Positions 41,097 through 48,939 of a DNA stretch of 64,000 nucleotides are shown piece by piece. The notes under the pieces were generated by a model, which searched no databases, was not told the DNA's origin, and saw only the letters and a list, made by a program, of their open reading frames with translations. Origin of the DNA: Streptomyces minutiscleroticus (GTDB lineage: Bacteria > Actinomycetota > Actinomycetes > Streptomycetales > Streptomycetaceae); the NCBI RefSeq assembly GCF_014650875.1, contig NZ_BMVU01000016.1, forward strand, positions 62,001 through 126,000, written 5' to 3'. Made by a program: the position numbers and the translations under genes. Within the stretch, counting starts at the first letter, position 1; each line of letters begins with the position of its first letter.

Positions 41097-42268
41097 CAGG
41101 TGCTCACCTCGTCGGTCAGCGCCCAGGAGGCGCCCAGCTCGGAGTAGAGGGCGAGGGTGTCGGCGACGGTCCCGACGAGCGCGTCGACGCCGCGCACGAC
41201 GCGGCGCGGGGCGTTCTCCCCGGGGACGGCGTACCAGGCGCCGTCCGGCAGCGCGACCGGGTCCGGCGCCCGCCGGACCGCCTCCACGACCCGCATGAAG
41301 GCGCCGGTCGACTCGGGCGTCACCAGCAGCCCGGCGCGGCCCGCCAGGTGGTCGACGAGGTTCTCCAGCAGGTCGGTCCGGCCGAACTCCAGCTCGTACG
41401 GGCCGTGTCCGGAGCGCTGCACCAGGACGCGGTCCTGCTTGTACCAGAAGGTGATCCGGCCGCTGGTGCCGTGCACGAGGACGTACGGCTCGCCGGGCGC
41501 CTCGGCGCACAGGGTGGCGGCGACGGCGACGCGCCCGCCGCGCGCGGTGGTGACGCGGACGCACGAGGTGTCGTCGGACTCGATCTCGTTGGCGCGCAGC
41601 AGCTCGGTCTCGACGCCGGCCACGTCCTCGGCGCGGGTGGAGCCGTCCAGGGCCAGGGCCGTGGCGACGGCGTGCGCGAGGGGGTTGGTCAGCGCGCCGT
41701 CGACGACGTCGGCGCCGTCGAGGCGGCGCCGGCCCGCCCAGGGCGCGCGCCGGTAGTACGCCTCGTCACGGGCCCAGGCCCCGGCCGCGCCGACGCCGGT
41801 GACCCGCCCGATCGCGCCCTCGGCGAGCAGCTCCCGGATCGCGGGCACGGCGTGCGAGCCCAGCGACTGGAAGCCGATCTGGCAGGCGACCCCGGCCGCG
41901 GCCACGCCGTCGGCCATCCGGCGGAACTCCGCGTACGAGGGCGCGGGCGGCTTCTCCAGCAGCAGGTGCACGCCCCGCGCGGCGGCGGTGAGCGCCAGGT
42001 CGGTGTGGGTCGGGATGGGCGTGCAGACCACGGCGGCGGCCGCGCCCGTCGCGTCGAGCAGCGCGGCGAAGTCGGCGGACTGCAGGGGGTCGCCGAGCCC
42101 GTCCAGCTCCGGCCCGCCGAGCGGCGTCAGCTCGCAGACGCCGGCGAGGCGGACCAGGCCCGCGTCCTGCAGGCGGCGGATGTTGCGCAGGTGCCACTGC
42201 CCGTGCCCGCGGGCGCCCGCGAGGACGACCGGCAGCGGGGCCCGCCCTGCGGCGGTCGTGTCGCTCAC
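41096..42268 (-). CDS. Gfo/Idh/MocA-family NAD(P)-dependent oxidoreductase
   Basis: 390 residues. The N-terminal Rossmann part begins PVVLAGARGHGQWHLRNI, and the family EKP signature is LLLEKPPAPSYAEF. The C-terminal sheet domain begins around GFQSLGSHAVPAIREL, with an NPLAHAVATALAL His. Members oxidise sugars, inositols or sugar acids; some are L-arabinose or D-xylose 1-dehydrogenases. Next to an IlvD/DapA pair such a sugar dehydrogenase would give a full oxidative pathway. Alternative: a 3-keto-sugar-forming enzyme working with the DUF6807 protein. GTG overlaps the permease stop. Confidence 0.87.
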   Translation of the reverse strand: MSDTTAAGRAPLPVVLAGARGHGQWHLRNIRRLQDAGLVRLAGVCELTPLGGPELDGLGDPLQSADFAALLDATGAAAAVVCTPIPTHTDLALTAAARGVHLLLEKPPAPSYAEFRRMADGVAAAGVACQIGFQSLGSHAVPAIRELLAEGAIGRVTGVGAAGAWARDEAYYRRAPWAGRRRLDGADVVDGALTNPLAHAVATALALDGSTRAEDVAGVETELLRANEIESDDTSCVRVTTARGGRVAVAATLCAEAPGEPYVLVHGTSGRITFWYKQDRVLVQRSGHGPYELEFGRTDLLENLVDHLAGRAGLLVTPESTGAFMRVVEAVRRAPDPVALPDGAWYAVPGENAPRRVVRGVDALVGTVADTLALYSELGASWALTDEVST

Positions 42269-43167
42269 CCCTTCACCGCCCCCGCGCTGAAGCCGGTGAT
42301 GAGCCACTTCTGGATGAAGGCGAACACGATCACCACGGGGACGGCGGCGATGATGCCGCCCGCGGCCAGCGCGCCCAGGTCGACGCTGTCGGAGCTCATC
42401 AGGGTGTTGAGGCCGACGGGGATCGTCTGCCGGTCCTGGTCGCTGAGGAACATCAGGGCGAACAGGAAGTGGTTCCAGGAGTGCACGAAGGCGAAGGAGC
42501 CGACGGCGACCAGGCCGGGCCGCAGCAGCGGCAGGACCACGACGCGGAAGGCGCTGAAGCGGTTGCAGCCGTCGACCCAGGCCGCCTCCTCCAGCGAGTA
42601 GGGGACGTTCCTGATGAAGCCGCTGATCAAGATCATCGACAGCGGCAGCTGGAAGACGGTCTCGGCGATGACGACGCTGCCCAGCGAGTTGATCATCCGC
42701 AGCTCGGCGAAGATCTGGAACAGCGGCACCAGCAGCAGCGCGCCCGGTACGAACTGCGAGCACAGCAGCGCCAGCATGAAGCCGCGCTTGAGCCGGAAGT
42801 CGAAGCGGGCCAGGGCGTAGCCGCCGGCGAGCGCGACGAGCGTGGTCGTCACCAGGGTGGCGACGCCGACGAGCACGCTGTTCTGGAAGTAGGTGCCGAA
42901 GGCCCGCTCGGTCCACACCTTCTCGAAGTGCTCGAAGGTCATGGGCCAGGGCACGAGCGAGGTCGAGCCCGGCGGCCGCAGCGCGAACAGCAGGATCCAG
43001 TAGAAGGGGACGAGGGTGAAGACCAGGTACACCGACAGCGGCAGGTAGATCTGCCAGCGGGGCGCCTCGTCCCAGGCACGGCGGCGCCCGGCCGGGCGCG
43101 GCGGTTCGGGGGCCCGGTGCGCGGGCGCGGGGGCGGGCGCGGTGGCCTCGGGGATCTTGGTGATCAC
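42265..43167 (-). CDS. Sugar ABC transporter permease (MalG/CUT1 type)
   Basis: 300 residues with six membrane spans and the EAA motif EEAAWVDGCNRFSAFRVVVLP. N-terminal 35 residues are Pro/Ala-rich and cytoplasmic. GTG overlaps the partner permease stop (GTGA). No ATPase gene is in the cluster, so it probably uses the shared MsiK-type ATPase known from Streptomyces CUT1 systems. Confidence 0.93.
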   Translation of the reverse strand: MITKIPEATAPAPAPAHRAPEPPRPAGRRRAWDEAPRWQIYLPLSVYLVFTLVPFYWILLFALRPPGSTSLVPWPMTFEHFEKVWTERAFGTYFQNSVLVGVATLVTTTLVALAGGYALARFDFRLKRGFMLALLCSQFVPGALLLVPLFQIFAELRMINSLGSVVIAETVFQLPLSMILISGFIRNVPYSLEEAAWVDGCNRFSAFRVVVLPLLRPGLVAVGSFAFVHSWNHFLFALMFLSDQDRQTIPVGLNTLMSSDSVDLGALAAGGIIAAVPVVIVFAFIQKWLITGFSAGAVKG

Positions 43168-44099
43168 TTGTCGCCGCCTCCGAACTTGCTCAGCCGCAGA
43201 TAGACGACCGAGCAGAACAGCAGAATCACGAACGCCACCGTGGTCAGGGCGGAGGCGTAGCCGAAGTCGTGCGCGTCGACGCTGGTGTGGGCGATGTACA
43301 GCGGCAGCGTCGTGGTCTCGCCCGCGGGCCCGCCGCCGGTGAGGGTGTAGAGGAGGTCGACGTTGTTGAACTCCCACACCGCGCGCAGCAGCGTGGACAG
43401 GATGATGGCGTCCTTCAGGTGCGGCAGCGTGATGTGGAAGAACTGCCGCAGCCGGCTCGCGCCGTCCACCTCGGCGGCCTCGTACAGGTCCTTGGAGACG
43501 GACTGGAGGTCGGCGAGGATGAGGATGGCGAAGAAGGGCACGCCGCGCCACAGGTCCGCGACGACCGCGGCCGGGAAGACGGTGGCGGTGTCGGACAGCC
43601 AGCTGGTGCCGTACTCGCCGACGCCCAGGTCCGCGAGGTAGCGGGTGATGCCCGTCTGGGAGTTGTAGAGCAGCACCCAGATCGCGGAGGTGAGGACGCC
43701 GGAGACGGCCCAGGGCGAGAAGACCAGGGCGCGGCCGAGCGCGCGGCCCACGAACGTCTGGTTGACGATCAGGGCGAGCGCGAGCCCGAACAGCAGCTGG
43801 AGTCCGACCTCGACGAGGACCCACTTGGCGCTGAAGGTGAGCGTGCCCCAGAACCGCGGGTCCTCCGTGAAGGCGCGCACGAAGTTGTCGAGGCCCGCGA
43901 AGCCGTTGCGCCAGGGCTTGGTGGGGTTGTGGTGCCGCAGGCTGTAGTAGAAGACGCTGATGACCGGGTAGGCGATGAAGCCGAGCATCAGCAGGCCGGC
44001 GGGGGCGATCAGCAGATACGGGAGTCTGCGGGGCGTCGCCGAGCCACGGCGCCGCCGGGGTGGCGCGGGCTGTTTCGCCACGGCTGCGGCTTGGGCCAT
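43164..44099 (-). CDS. Sugar ABC transporter permease (MalF/CUT1 type)
   Basis: 311 residues with six membrane spans and the EAA motif YEAAEVDGASRLRQFFHITLP. It starts the coupled run permease-permease-oxidoreductase-DUF6807-GH43, all joined by overlaps of a few bases. GGAG lies 8 bases before the ATG. A LacI-type palindrome is 33 bases upstream. Confidence 0.93.
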   Translation of the reverse strand: MAQAAAVAKQPAPPRRRRGSATPRRLPYLLIAPAGLLMLGFIAYPVISVFYYSLRHHNPTKPWRNGFAGLDNFVRAFTEDPRFWGTLTFSAKWVLVEVGLQLLFGLALALIVNQTFVGRALGRALVFSPWAVSGVLTSAIWVLLYNSQTGITRYLADLGVGEYGTSWLSDTATVFPAAVVADLWRGVPFFAILILADLQSVSKDLYEAAEVDGASRLRQFFHITLPHLKDAIILSTLLRAVWEFNNVDLLYTLTGGGPAGETTTLPLYIAHTSVDAHDFGYASALTTVAFVILLFCSVVYLRLSKFGGGDK

Positions 44100-44131
44100 G
44101 ACTGTTCTCCGTTCCGTACGGGTGCGTGCGG

Positions 44132-44143
44132 TGAAGCGCTTCG
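44132..44143. promoter_or_regulatory. LacI-family operator candidate upstream of the permease run
   Basis: The word tgaagcgcttcg has the AAGCGCTT core at 44134-44141 and is palindromic over 10 bases. It lies in the 126-base gap between the dehydratase stop and the first permease. A GC-rich stem (gtccggc/gccggac) follows it toward the dehydratase. Confidence 0.6.
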
Positions 44144-44225
44144 CGCGTGGTGTCCGGCGGGTCGGCCGGGGGCGGCCGGCCGGACGGGCAGGCGTGGACC
44201 GGGTGCGTCGGGCGGGCGGGCCGGA

Positions 44226-45956
44226 TCAGCCCGCGTAGGGGTCCGGGACCTTGCCGGGGCGGGCCAGGAAGGCGAAGTCGCAGCCGGTGTCCGCCTGGGT
44301 GATCTGTTCGTCGTAGAGGGCGCCGTAGCCCCGCTCGTACCGCTCGGGCGGCGGCGTCCAGGCCGCCCGGCGGCGCTCCAGCTCCGCGTCGTCCACGTGG
44401 AGGTGCAGGGTGCGGGCGGCGACGTCGAGGGTGATGAGGTCGCCGCCGCGCACCAGCGCCAGCGGGCCGCCGACGTGCGACTCGGGCGCCACGTGCAGCA
44501 CGCAGGCACCGTAGCTGGTGCCGCTCATCCGGGCGTCGGAGATCCGCACCATGTCCCGTACGCCCTGCTTGAGCAGGTGGTCGGGGATGGGCAGCATCCC
44601 GTACTCCGGCATGCCGGGGCCGCCCCGGGGACCCGAGCCGCGCAGCACCAGCACGCTGTCGGCGGTGATGTCCAGCGACGGGTCGTCGATGGTCCGCTGC
44701 ATGGTCCTGTAGTCGTCGAAGACGACCGCGGGTCCGGTGTGCCTGAGCAGGTGCGGCTCGGCGGCGATGTGCTTGATGACGGCGCCGTCCGGGCAGAGGT
44801 TGCCGCGCAGGACGGCGACCCCGCCCTCGCTCGCGACCGGGTTGTCCCGGGGGCGGATCACGTCGTCGTCGTGCACGAGGGCGCCCCGGATCTGCTCGCG
44901 CAGCGTGTCGTGCGCCACCGTCGGCCGGTCCAGGTGGAGGAGGTCGGCGATCCGGGACAGGAACCCGGGGAGCCCGCCCGCGAAGTGGAAGTCCTCCATC
45001 AGGTACTTCCGTCCGCCGGGGCGGACGTTCGCCAGCACCGGGACCGTGCGCGCGATGCGGTCGAAGTCGTCGAGCGTGAGCTTCACTCCGGCCCGGCCCG
45101 CCATCGCGATCAGGTGGATCACGGCGTTCGTGGAGCCGCCGAGCCCGAGCACGGTGGTGACGGCGTCCTCGAAGGCCTCCCGCGTGAGGATCTGCGACAG
45201 CCTCCGGTCCCCGCGCACCAGTTCCACGATCCGCAGGCCGCTCGCGGCGGCCATCCGGTCGTGCCCGGAGTCGACGGCGGGGATGCTGGACGCGCCGGGG
45301 ACGGTGACGCCGAGCGCCTCGGCGGCGGCCGTCAGCGTGGACGCGGTGCCCATCGTCATGCAGTGGCCGGGCGAGCGGGCCAGACCGCTCTCCAGCTCGG
45401 CCATCTCGCAGTCGCCGATGAGCCCGGCGCGCTTGTCGTCCCAGTACTTCCACATGTCGGTGCCCGAGCCGAGGACCTCGCCCCGCCAGTGGCCCGGCAG
45501 CATGGGCCCGGCGGGCACGAACACGGCCGGCAGGTCGACGGAGGCGGCGCCCATCAGCAGCGCGGGCGTGGACTTGTCGCAGCCGCCCATCAGCACGGCC
45601 CCGTCCACCGGGTAGGAGCGCAGCAGCTCCTCGGTCTCCATCGCGAGCATGTTGCGGTAGAGCATCGGGGTCGGCTTCTGGAAGGTCTCGCTCAACGTCG
45701 ACACCGGGAACTCCAGCGGGAAGCCGCCCGCCTGCCACACGCCCCGCTTGACCGCCTGCGCCCGGTCGCGCAGGTGGACGTGGCAGGGGTTGATGTCGGA
45801 CCAGGTGTTGAGGATCGCGATCACCGGCTTGCCGAGGTGCTCCTCGGGCAGGTAGCCGAGCTGGCGGGTGCGGGCGCGGTGGCTGAAGGAGCGCAGTCCG
45901 TCGGTCCCGTACCACTGGTGGCTGCGCAGCCGTCTCGGCTCCTTGCTGTCGCTCAT
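44226..45956 (-). CDS. IlvD/Edd-family sugar-acid dehydratase (arabonate/xylonate-type)
   Basis: 576 residues, the length of L-arabonate/D-xylonate dehydratases rather than IlvD (about 615). Iron-sulfur ligand regions are MGGCDKSTPALLMG and SPGHCMTMGTASTL. NTWSDINPCHVHLRDRA near residue 58 is characteristic of the sugar-acid group. It removes water from an aldonate to give a 2-keto-3-deoxy acid, the substrate expected for the DapA-family gene that overlaps it (ATGA). Exact substrate (pentonate or hexonate) is not decided by the sequence. Confidence 0.88.
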   Translation of the reverse strand: MSDSKEPRRLRSHQWYGTDGLRSFSHRARTRQLGYLPEEHLGKPVIAILNTWSDINPCHVHLRDRAQAVKRGVWQAGGFPLEFPVSTLSETFQKPTPMLYRNMLAMETEELLRSYPVDGAVLMGGCDKSTPALLMGAASVDLPAVFVPAGPMLPGHWRGEVLGSGTDMWKYWDDKRAGLIGDCEMAELESGLARSPGHCMTMGTASTLTAAAEALGVTVPGASSIPAVDSGHDRMAAASGLRIVELVRGDRRLSQILTREAFEDAVTTVLGLGGSTNAVIHLIAMAGRAGVKLTLDDFDRIARTVPVLANVRPGGRKYLMEDFHFAGGLPGFLSRIADLLHLDRPTVAHDTLREQIRGALVHDDDVIRPRDNPVASEGGVAVLRGNLCPDGAVIKHIAAEPHLLRHTGPAVVFDDYRTMQRTIDDPSLDITADSVLVLRGSGPRGGPGMPEYGMLPIPDHLLKQGVRDMVRISDARMSGTSYGACVLHVAPESHVGGPLALVRGGDLITLDVAARTLHLHVDDAELERRRAAWTPPPERYERGYGALYDEQITQADTGCDFAFLARPGKVPDPYAG

Positions 45957-46870
45957 GCCGGCCACCCCGCGGCGATGGCGGCGATCTCGGCGCGCTCGGC
46001 GTCCGGCAGCGGGCTGCTCGGCGGCCGGACGTCGCGGCGGCACAGGCCGAGCGAGGCCAGCGCCTCCTTCACGACCGTCACGTTGTTGGCGGACCCGTGG
46101 GCGGCGCGCAGCTCCTCGAAGCGGCGGATCTGCTCCCACACCTTCATCGCGCCCGTGTAGTCGCCCGACCGGAGCGCTTCGATCATGTCCAGGGAGACGG
46201 CCGGCGCGACGTTGACCAGGCCCGAGGTGAACCCGGTGGCGCCGGCGGAGAAGTACGAGGGCGCGTACGGCTCGGCGAGGCCGGCGATCCACACGAAGCG
46301 CTCCAGGCCCGCGTCCCGGGCGAAGCCCGCGAACCGCGCGGCGTCCGGCACCGCGTACTTCACGCCGATGACGTTGGGGCAGGCGTCGGCCAGCTCGGCC
46401 AGGCGCGCCCCGGGCAGCCGCGCGTTGCGGACGTAGGGGACGACGCCCAGCTCGGGCACGGCCTCGGCGACGGCCCGGTGGTAGGCGACCCAGCCGCCGT
46501 CGGAGACGTAGGGGTGGACGGGCTGGTGGACCATCACCATGTCCGCCCCGGCCTCGCGGGCGTGGCGCGCCGAGGCGACGGCGGTGGGGATGTCGTGGCC
46601 GACGCCGGCCAGCACGGCGGCCCGGCCGCCCGCCTCCTCGACGGCCAGCTCGGTGACCAGCCGCCGCTCGTCGGGGTTCAGGGCGTAGAACTCGCCGGTG
46701 TTCCCGTTCGGCGTCAGCACGCGGACGCCGCCGTCGAGCAGCCGGCGCAGCAGGACGCGCTGGACGTCCGCGTCGACGGTCCCGTCCGCCGCGAAGGGGG
46801 TCACGGGGATGGCCACCACGTCGGCGAGGGCCGTCCGCCGGTCCTCGAACGTGGCTGTGGTCGCGGTCAT
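45953..46870 (-). CDS. DapA-family lyase/dehydratase for a 2-keto-3-deoxy sugar acid
   Basis: 305 residues of the dihydrodipicolinate synthase/N-acetylneuraminate lyase barrel. The Schiff-base Lys lies in NVIGVKYAVPDAARF and the carboxylate-binding loop is PNGNTGEFYALNPDE. With the neighbouring dehydratase it could be an L-2-keto-3-deoxyarabonate dehydratase, giving 2-ketoglutarate semialdehyde, or a KDG-type aldolase. The genome context with a semialdehyde dehydrogenase favours the first. It overlaps the GntR gene upstream by 4 bases. Confidence 0.85.
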   Translation of the reverse strand: MTATTATFEDRRTALADVVAIPVTPFAADGTVDADVQRVLLRRLLDGGVRVLTPNGNTGEFYALNPDERRLVTELAVEEAGGRAAVLAGVGHDIPTAVASARHAREAGADMVMVHQPVHPYVSDGGWVAYHRAVAEAVPELGVVPYVRNARLPGARLAELADACPNVIGVKYAVPDAARFAGFARDAGLERFVWIAGLAEPYAPSYFSAGATGFTSGLVNVAPAVSLDMIEALRSGDYTGAMKVWEQIRRFEELRAAHGSANNVTVVKEALASLGLCRRDVRPPSSPLPDAERAEIAAIAAGWPA

Positions 46871-47523
46871 GCCTGCTCACCCTTTCCGGGGGCCCCGGGG
46901 AAGGCCCGTCGCACGAACGACGCGATGTGCGCGTGCAGGGCCCCCGCGGCCCCGTCCGCGTCGCCCTCCTGCGCCAGCCGCAGGATCTCCCGGTGCTCGG
47001 CCGCCTCCCGCTCCCAGGAGGGGTCGGCCGCCCAGGCCACCGCCGAGACCAGCGCGGCCTGGTCGCGGACCTCGTCGAGCATCCGGGCCAGCAGCGGGTT
47101 GCCGCAGGGCGCGTACAGGGCGCGGTGGAAGGCGCGGTTGGCCAGCGAGCGCCGCGCCGTGTCCGCGGCGTCGTCGGCGTCCCGCAGTGCCGTGCGGGCC
47201 GCCTCCAGGGACGCGGCGCGCCGCACGGAGCGGCGCAGCGCCTCGGGTTCGAGCAGCAGCCGCACGTCGTAGACCGCGCGCGCCATGTCCGCGTCGACCA
47301 TGCGCACCGTGGCGCCCTTGTACTGGCTCATCACGACGAGTCCGGTGCCGGCCAGGGTCTTGAGTGCCTCCCGCACGGGCGTCTTGGAGACGCCGTACTG
47401 GGCGGCCAGCTCGGTCTCGACCAGGGCCTGCCCGGAGGTCAGCTGCCCGGTCAGGATGCGGTGTTTGATCCCTTCCAGCACGTACTGCGTGCGGGAGGGG
47501 ATCGGCAGGGGCACAGAGGTCAT
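46867..47523 (-). CDS. GntR-family (FCD) transcriptional regulator
   Basis: 218 residues. Winged-helix part: YVLEGIKHRILTGQL then VSKTPVREALKTLAGTGLV. The FCD effector domain has the metal-binding Asp/His pattern (VYDVRLLLEPEALRRS, RAFHRALYAPCGNPLL, EHREILRLAQEGDADGA). ATG at 47523 has GAGAGG upstream; upstream codons add an unlikely leader through the operator region. It is the first gene of the dehydratase operon and probably controls it in response to a sugar acid. Confidence 0.92.
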   Translation of the reverse strand: MTSVPLPIPSRTQYVLEGIKHRILTGQLTSGQALVETELAAQYGVSKTPVREALKTLAGTGLVVMSQYKGATVRMVDADMARAVYDVRLLLEPEALRRSVRRAASLEAARTALRDADDAADTARRSLANRAFHRALYAPCGNPLLARMLDEVRDQAALVSAVAWAADPSWEREAAEHREILRLAQEGDADGAAGALHAHIASFVRRAFPGAPGKGEQA

Positions 47524-47581
47524 ACGGGCCTCTCGAAGGGCACGGATGGCACAAAAGGGGGAGGAATCCCGAACTCGCGTA

Positions 47582-47617
47582 TCGCGTCTCATATATGACG
47601 TACGAAGTACGACGCGA
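47582..47617. promoter_or_regulatory. Nested palindromes upstream of the GntR gene
   Basis: TCGCGTC (47582-47588) and GACGCGA (47611-47617) flank a perfect TCATATATGA palindrome (47589-47598) and GTAC-GAA-GTAC (47600-47610). The AT-rich centre stands out in this GC-rich DNA. It lies 60-95 bases before the GntR ATG and is a good candidate for autoregulation by GntR. Confidence 0.65.
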
Positions 47618-47678
47618 CGAAGGTAGGAGCGCGCGAAGGCCCCGTCAACGCTTCTGACAAGAAAAGTCCGCATGATTT

Positions 47679-47690
47679 GAAAGCGCTTGC
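47679..47690. promoter_or_regulatory. LacI-family operator candidate
   Basis: gaaagcgcttgc with core AAGCGCTT at 47681-47688, 158 bases upstream of the GntR start. It differs from the 38576 site by one base. Confidence 0.65.
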
Positions 47691-47768
47691 TATCACCGTG
47701 CATCCCATACACGGGCATGCCGAAGGGCCGTCCGCCCACCTCACCAGTGGACGGACGGCTCCTGCGCG

Positions 47769-47780
47769 GAAGCGCTTACC
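47769..47780. promoter_or_regulatory. LacI-family operator candidate overlapping a stop codon
   Basis: ggaagcgcttac with core AAGCGCTT at 47771-47778 overlaps the TAA of the gene starting at 48939. With the site at 47681 it makes a pair 90 bases apart, which would allow looping by a tetrameric regulator. Confidence 0.55.
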
Positions 47781-48939
47781 GAAGCTCTCGCAGGGCTTCC
47801 CGCACCTGTTCCAGGTCCTCGTCCGACGCCAGGCCGGCGTGGTAGAGCCGCAGTTCGCGCGCGCCCAGGGCGGCCGCGCGGGCCGCGTCCGCGGCCAGCG
47901 TGTGCGGGCTGCCGCCCATCCCCCGGACCACGGTGAGGTTGGCGGCCAGGATGCCCCGCCCCTGCTCGGCGAAGGGCGTCAGCAGGGCGGGGCTCCCCGT
48001 GCACGGCACGACCACGCCGTCGGCGACGGACAGGACGTGCGCGGGGTCGACGCCCGCGTTGGCGCCGCAGTGGTACGACACCGGGTCCGCGTGCAGCAGG
48101 ATGCGGAAGCCGTCCGGGGCGGCCGCCCGCACCGCCGTGACGGCGTCCGTCTGCAGCTCCCGCGCGACGGCGTCCCGCCACGCGCGGGTGGCGGCGGCCG
48201 GCCCGGCGCCGAGCAGCTTCTCCACGGTCTCCCACCCGGCGTCGGACGCCTCGCCGCGCCACACCGGTTCCAGGGCCCGCCGCACGGCGGCGGCCAGTTC
48301 GTCCGGGTCGAGCCCGTGCCGCCCGTACCCGTCCCGGCAGGCGGGGCAGAAGCACAGTGACATCAGGTACTGGCCGGCCTCCCCGAGCCCCACCCCCGCG
48401 ATCTTGTCGTGCGCGTGCAGGTGGGCCAGGCCGTACCAGCCCAGGGACTCCAGCTCGGTCCCCCTCGCGCCCGGCCGGACCGCGGCCTCCGCCGCCAGGT
48501 CGACCAGGTACTCGCGCGTCTCCGGCTGCGCGACGCACGGCGCCCACGGGTAGCGGTCCCCGTAGGCGTTGACGACGGAGGTGTCCGGGAACTCCTCGCC
48601 CAGGCGGGAGTTGTGGGCGAGGACCACCCAGGTGTGCACCTCCAGGCCCGCTCCGGCCAGCGCCTCGGCGGCGGTGCCGAAGGCGTCGCCCGGGGCCCAG
48701 TCCCCCGCCGGGTACGGGCGCAGCCGGCGGCCGGCCCAGCGCGCCCCGTCCGCCGGGTAGAGCACGGCCGCGTGCGGGGCGGTCACCACCCGGTGGCGCG
48801 GATGACGCGGCGTCAGCGCCCGGGTGGAGTGGTACGCGGAGGCCAGGGTCGCCTGCGCCACGCCGAGTCCGGCGATGCGCGCCGGGGCCTCGGGGTCGCC
48901 GTCGACGTCCCAGGGGTAGACGAACGCCGACGCCCTCAC
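47776..48939 (-). CDS. Unrecognised TIM-barrel-like protein in the KdgD operon
   Basis: 387 residues, soluble, Ala-rich. I do not know its function. Visible marks: WVVLAHNSRLGEEFPDTSV, a Cys pair in MSLCFCPACRDGYGRHG, and HLHAHDKIAGVGLG, a pattern I associate with uncharacterised glycosidase-like TIM barrels. GTG at 48939 overlaps the kdgD stop (GTGA) and has GGGGGAGGG upstream. Sitting directly after kdgD and opposite uronate dehydrogenase, it may act on a uronide, aldarate or its lactone. It could be the missing hydrolase or lactonase, but nothing in the sequence proves that. Confidence 0.7.
   Translation of the reverse strand: MRASAFVYPWDVDGDPEAPARIAGLGVAQATLASAYHSTRALTPRHPRHRVVTAPHAAVLYPADGARWAGRRLRPYPAGDWAPGDAFGTAAEALAGAGLEVHTWVVLAHNSRLGEEFPDTSVVNAYGDRYPWAPCVAQPETREYLVDLAAEAAVRPGARGTELESLGWYGLAHLHAHDKIAGVGLGEAGQYLMSLCFCPACRDGYGRHGLDPDELAAAVRRALEPVWRGEASDAGWETVEKLLGAGPAAATRAWRDAVARELQTDAVTAVRAAAPDGFRILLHADPVSYHCGANAGVDPAHVLSVADGVVVPCTGSPALLTPFAEQGRGILAANLTVVRGMGGSPHTLAADAARAAALGARELRLYHAGLASDEDLEQVREALRELR

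Noticed and set aside
46165..46180. Further AGCGCTT words inside the DapA-family gene and other coding regions
   Set aside because: They lie inside genes, are not full palindromes and are expected at this base composition.
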